Source: an uncultured Fastidiosipila sp.
GTDB taxonomy: Bacteria > Bacillota > Clostridia > Saccharofermentanales > Fastidiosipilaceae
Length of the DNA stretch: 17,080 nt
Reading direction: 5' to 3'
NCBI GenBank assembly: GCA_938014865.1
Contig: CALLQJ010000200.1
Coordinates: forward strand, 1 to 17,080
A program made the position numbers and the translations under genes. A model generated the notes under the pieces. The model did no database searches, had not been told where the DNA came from, and saw only the letters and a list, made by a program, of their open reading frames with translations. This document shows, one piece after another, positions 14,327 to 17,080 of this stretch (its first letter is position 1; each line of letters starts with the position of its first letter).

Positions 14327-15382
14327 TCAATCTTCCGGCGGCCTGAGTGCCTGCAAAAGCAAGAGTTCCAATGCACTTTTTTCATCATTTTGACCGCTCT
14401 TGATCGCCCAGTCGCTTTCGGCACATAAAAGATAGATTGTGCGCGCCTGTTTCGGCGTGAAACAGTTTTTCTGCCGCCAGAGCTTATCGGCCACAAAACG
14501 GCCGCAGCCCAAAGCCTGCATCAGCTCGCGTTTATCGGCACTGTGCTGGGCGGTTAAAAGCTGACGGAAATGCCGGGCCAGCATAAACAATATAAACTGC
14601 GGCGCATTTTTTTGTTCCAGAAGGTTGTGATAAAGCTGCAAGGCTCTTTCCGCCTGTCCGGCCGCCACCGCATCGCTGAGGTCAAAAATACGCCCGCGTA
14701 TATCTTCTATACATACGGCATCCACATAGGCCTCATCGATCGTCGTCCTGCCCTCTTCCCGGCAGGCCAGGCCCAATTTCTGAAGTTCCTGACGCAGCAG
14801 CGTCATGCTCCTTTGGCAGCGTTCGACCAGACTTTCCGCCGCCTGAGGCAGAAGATTGATCTTATAACGCTGCAGATACTGCCGTGACCAGGCAATAAGC
14901 ACCGCAAGATTTTCCGCATCACATTCCGCCGCGACGCCGTGTTCGAGCAGCGCATTCAGCATTTTGCGGCTTCTTTTATCGACTTTTTCCTCCTGAAAGA
15001 TAAGCACCGCGCCGTCATTGGCATCCGCAAACAAGGCCGAAGCCGCCTTGAAGTAAGCGCCGGTGCCGCCGGCAAAAAGCCCGCTGTTTTCAATGACGAT
15101 CACGCGTCGGGGCGAGAGAAAAGGCGGTGTCCGGAGCATATTGCGCAGCGAGCTGAACTCCAGCGAGGACGCTTTGCCTTTTGCATCAATCGTCAGCCCG
15201 TCCAGCTCCGCCGCGGCGGGGTCGAGCGCCAGTTCCGTGATGGTCTTGCGCAAATGCTTCAGCAAAAAATCCTCTTCGCCGTAAAGCAAATAAAGATTGC
15301 GCAGCTTGCCGTCCTTAAGCTCACGCATGCATTCGTTATACGTCAAAATATTCTTCTGTTTCTTTTTAGCTCGGGCTGCCAT
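14327..15382 (-). CDS. holA: DNA polymerase III delta subunit
   Basis: Clamp-loader subunit that opens the sliding clamp during replication; cytosolic. The 351 residues show the divergent HolA pattern: NLYLLYGEEDFLLKHLRKTI near the N-terminus, LIFQEEKVDKRSRKML in the middle of the AAA-like domain, an LPQAAESLVERCQRSMTLLRQELQKL helical unit, and the C-terminal collar part with LLEQKNAPQFILFMLARHFRQLL. The start at 15382 has GGAGG six to seven bases upstream and overlaps the end of comEC by 17 bases; the open frame continues to 15559, but that stretch is comEC in another frame. The comEC-holA order is common in Bacillota, where rpsT often follows; here icd follows instead. Confidence 0.93.
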   Translation of the reverse strand: MAARAKKKQKNILTYNECMRELKDGKLRNLYLLYGEEDFLLKHLRKTITELALDPAAAELDGLTIDAKGKASSLEFSSLRNMLRTPPFLSPRRVIVIENSGLFAGGTGAYFKAASALFADANDGAVLIFQEEKVDKRSRKMLNALLEHGVAAECDAENLAVLIAWSRQYLQRYKINLLPQAAESLVERCQRSMTLLRQELQKLGLACREEGRTTIDEAYVDAVCIEDIRGRIFDLSDAVAAGQAERALQLYHNLLEQKNAPQFILFMLARHFRQLLTAQHSADKRELMQALGCGRFVADKLWRQKNCFTPKQARTIYLLCAESDWAIKSGQNDEKSALELLLLQALRPPED

Positions 15383-17080
15383 GCTCTGCCTCCATCCTGA
15401 TAATTTTAGCATATGCCCGCGGCAGATAAAGCTCCTGCGAAAAAAGAAGAGGCCGGCCCGTTTCCGAAAACAGAGGAATTCTGTAAGATCCGCCCAGATC
15501 CGTTCGGAAAACACAAGAAGGATTGACGAGCGCTTCCAGACGTTCCAGCAGCTCCGCATGCGGATGCCCGTAGCGATTGCGATAGCCGCAGCTGATCAGC
15601 GCATAAGAAGGCCGGACCGCTTCGAGAAAAGCCCGGCTCCCCGCATCTTTTGAGCCGTGGTGGGAGACCATCAAAACATCAGCCGATACCTCCGCTCCCG
15701 CTTCGCAGAGCTCTTTTTCAGCGGCAAAGCCCGCATCCCCCGTAAACAAAACCGAAGATCCGGGCAGGCTCAAATGCAAAACGAGACTGTCATCATTGCG
15801 TTCCCGGTATTTTTTCGAGGGCCCGAGTACCTTCATCCTGTAATGCTTTCCCCGGATGCTGTCTCCGGCTTTTAAAAAGATAAGATTCTCTTCCGGGAAT
15901 CCGGTCTTATCAAGCTCTTCTCTGAATGCGGGATAGTCTGCATCGTCCAAGACCGTTTCGGAGAGGGCGATCTTTTCCAAGGGAAATGCAGAAGCCGCAA
16001 GCTCAACGATCCCGCTTTTATGATCGCTATCTAAGTGTGTCACCAAGGCCAGCTTAACGCTTTCTGCTTCCGTAAAACGCAGGAAATCTTCCAGCCGCCT
16101 GCCCTGTCCCGGCGGCCCTCCGTCAATTAGAAGCACATGCTTCCCGTCTCTTATAACGGCTGCATTGCCTTGTCCCACATCCAGAAAAGCTGCGCCCTGA
16201 AAAGAAAAGAGCCTGAGCCAAGCAGCTGCCGTCAATAGACTGCTCAGCATAAAAGAATAAAGGAGAAGCTTTTTTCTTCTGAGCCCGGCGCCTCTCCCCT
16301 GCTTTCCGTCTTTGATGCGTCTGTATAATCGGTAAACAAGCACGGCCGCAAAGGGCAGCCAAGCCATCCGGCGGCGCGTGATCCGAAAACCCGGGATCCT
16401 GCTGTTTTCCAATAGCTGAAAAAGCCGGAAAATCAGCCGGGTCCCGCTTTGAAGCGCCAGTCCCGCCCAGCCGGCTAATAGCGGCAGTTTACGGAAGAGC
16501 AAAAAGAAAAATGACCAGCTCAAGAGGAGATTCAGAAACGGCAGGAAAAGAAAATGGCCGAGCCACTCCTGCAGGGAGTACAGCCCGCCGAAGCGGCGGA
16601 TAAAAGGCGCCAGAAAAAGCTGTACCCTTAAGTATAAAAAAAGCTTCCGCAGACTCTCTTTCAGATAATAGCGTTTTCCCTCCGCAAGTCCGCGGCGGTC
16701 CAAAGGCGGAATCAGATAGACGGCCTGAGCGGCTGCCGCCGACATCAGCAGTCCCTGATCCAGGGCCAGCCGCGGCTTCAATACGATTAAAAGAAGGACG
16801 GAAGCGTACAAGTAATTGTCCCGGAGTTTTCTCTCACCGCGGTACAGCGCACGCAGTTCGAAGGCCTTCATCAGCGCCGCACGCAAAATGGAAGGCGCGC
16901 CGCCGCACAGAAAGCTCATAAGCAGCAGCAGAATCAAACGAAACAGCGTACGCGCCTTTCGCCTGCCGCCGAAAATACGCCCGAACGGCAGAAAACTTTC
17001 CAGGCACAAGCTGACATGGGTCCCGGACGTGACCAGAATATGCGACAAACCCAAGCGGCGAAAATCCTCTTCTGTTTCCC
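15366..17080 (-). CDS. comEC: ComEC/Rec2 DNA-uptake channel, N-terminus outside the window
   Basis: Membrane channel that carries single-stranded DNA into the cell during transformation. The frame is open to the window edge, so the N-terminal part is missing. The visible part begins with GLSHILVTSGTHVSL, the ComEC competence-domain signature, followed by many hydrophobic segments (about 35-65, 80-115, 135-200, 230-245, 265-285 counted from 17054), then a metallo-beta-lactamase-like domain from about 16190 with LDVGQGN, DGGPPGQGRR, THLDSDH, FTGDAG and SHHGSKD, and GYRNRYGHPH near the end. This domain may degrade the non-transforming strand. Its stop overlaps holA by 17 bases. No comEA or comEB is visible because the upstream side is cut. 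Confidence 0.95.
   Translation of the reverse strand, partial: ETEEDFRRLGLSHILVTSGTHVSLCLESFLPFGRIFGGRRKARTLFRLILLLLMSFLCGGAPSILRAALMKAFELRALYRGERKLRDNYLYASVLLLIVLKPRLALDQGLLMSAAAAQAVYLIPPLDRRGLAEGKRYYLKESLRKLFLYLRVQLFLAPFIRRFGGLYSLQEWLGHFLFLPFLNLLLSWSFFFLLFRKLPLLAGWAGLALQSGTRLIFRLFQLLENSRIPGFRITRRRMAWLPFAAVLVYRLYRRIKDGKQGRGAGLRRKKLLLYSFMLSSLLTAAAWLRLFSFQGAAFLDVGQGNAAVIRDGKHVLLIDGGPPGQGRRLEDFLRFTEAESVKLALVTHLDSDHKSGIVELAASAFPLEKIALSETVLDDADYPAFREELDKTGFPEENLIFLKAGDSIRGKHYRMKVLGPSKKYRERNDDSLVLHLSLPGSSVLFTGDAGFAAEKELCEAGAEVSADVLMVSHHGSKDAGSRAFLEAVRPSYALISCGYRNRYGHPHAELLERLEALVNPSCVFRTDLGGSYRIPLFSETGRPLLFSQELYLPRAYAKIIRMEAEHGSPS

Overview
The window looks like chromosomal core DNA of a Bacillota (Firmicutes) bacterium, most likely of the class Clostridia. 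The signs are AGGAGG-type ribosome binding sites, intrinsic terminators, a comEC-holA pair, a YerC/YecD-type TrpR-like regulator before secA, a SecA with a C-terminal zinc tail, and a small SEC-C protein before asnS. Base composition is mixed, with GC-rich genes and AT-rich spacers. Every gene I can support lies on the minus strand, so transcription runs from position 17080 toward 1. No insertion sequence, phage gene, CRISPR array, rRNA or ordinary tRNA was seen.

Layout in transcription order: (a) 17080-14327, the 3' part of comEC and an overlapping holA. (b) 14225-13014, a eukaryote-like NADP isocitrate dehydrogenase with its own extended -10 promoter and an inverted repeat across the -10. 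(c) 12953-10946, a SEC-C tail protein, asnS and an intrinsic terminator, followed by radC (10927-10211). (d) 10202-8071, a compact unit with its own promoters: a methylglyoxal-synthase-fold protein that has lost most active-site residues, dtd, an unrecognised 214-residue protein, a Dabb-domain protein and a strong terminator. (e) 7997-5283, three genes for secreted, TadE/TadG-like proteins with alignable pilin-like N-termini. (f) 5180-546, a TATAAT promoter, yerC, secA and an MTA/SAH-deaminase-family amidohydrolase. (g) 523-21, the tmRNA gene ssrA with promoter and terminator.

Most genes are housekeeping: protein export, translation quality control (ssrA, dtd), translation (asnS), DNA replication (holA), DNA uptake (comEC) and central carbon metabolism (icd). 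Genes are packed tightly. Three junctions have the form stop-T-ATG, and several starts had to be moved downstream to codons with good ribosome binding sites.

The two places most likely to hold something undescribed are unit (d), where a methylglyoxal-synthase fold seems to have become a non-catalytic protein coupled to D-aminoacyl-tRNA deacylase and an unknown protein, and unit (e), a Tad-like trio with no assembly ATPase, platform protein or peptidase beside it. All homology statements come from motif recognition and remembered family sequences, not from a search.
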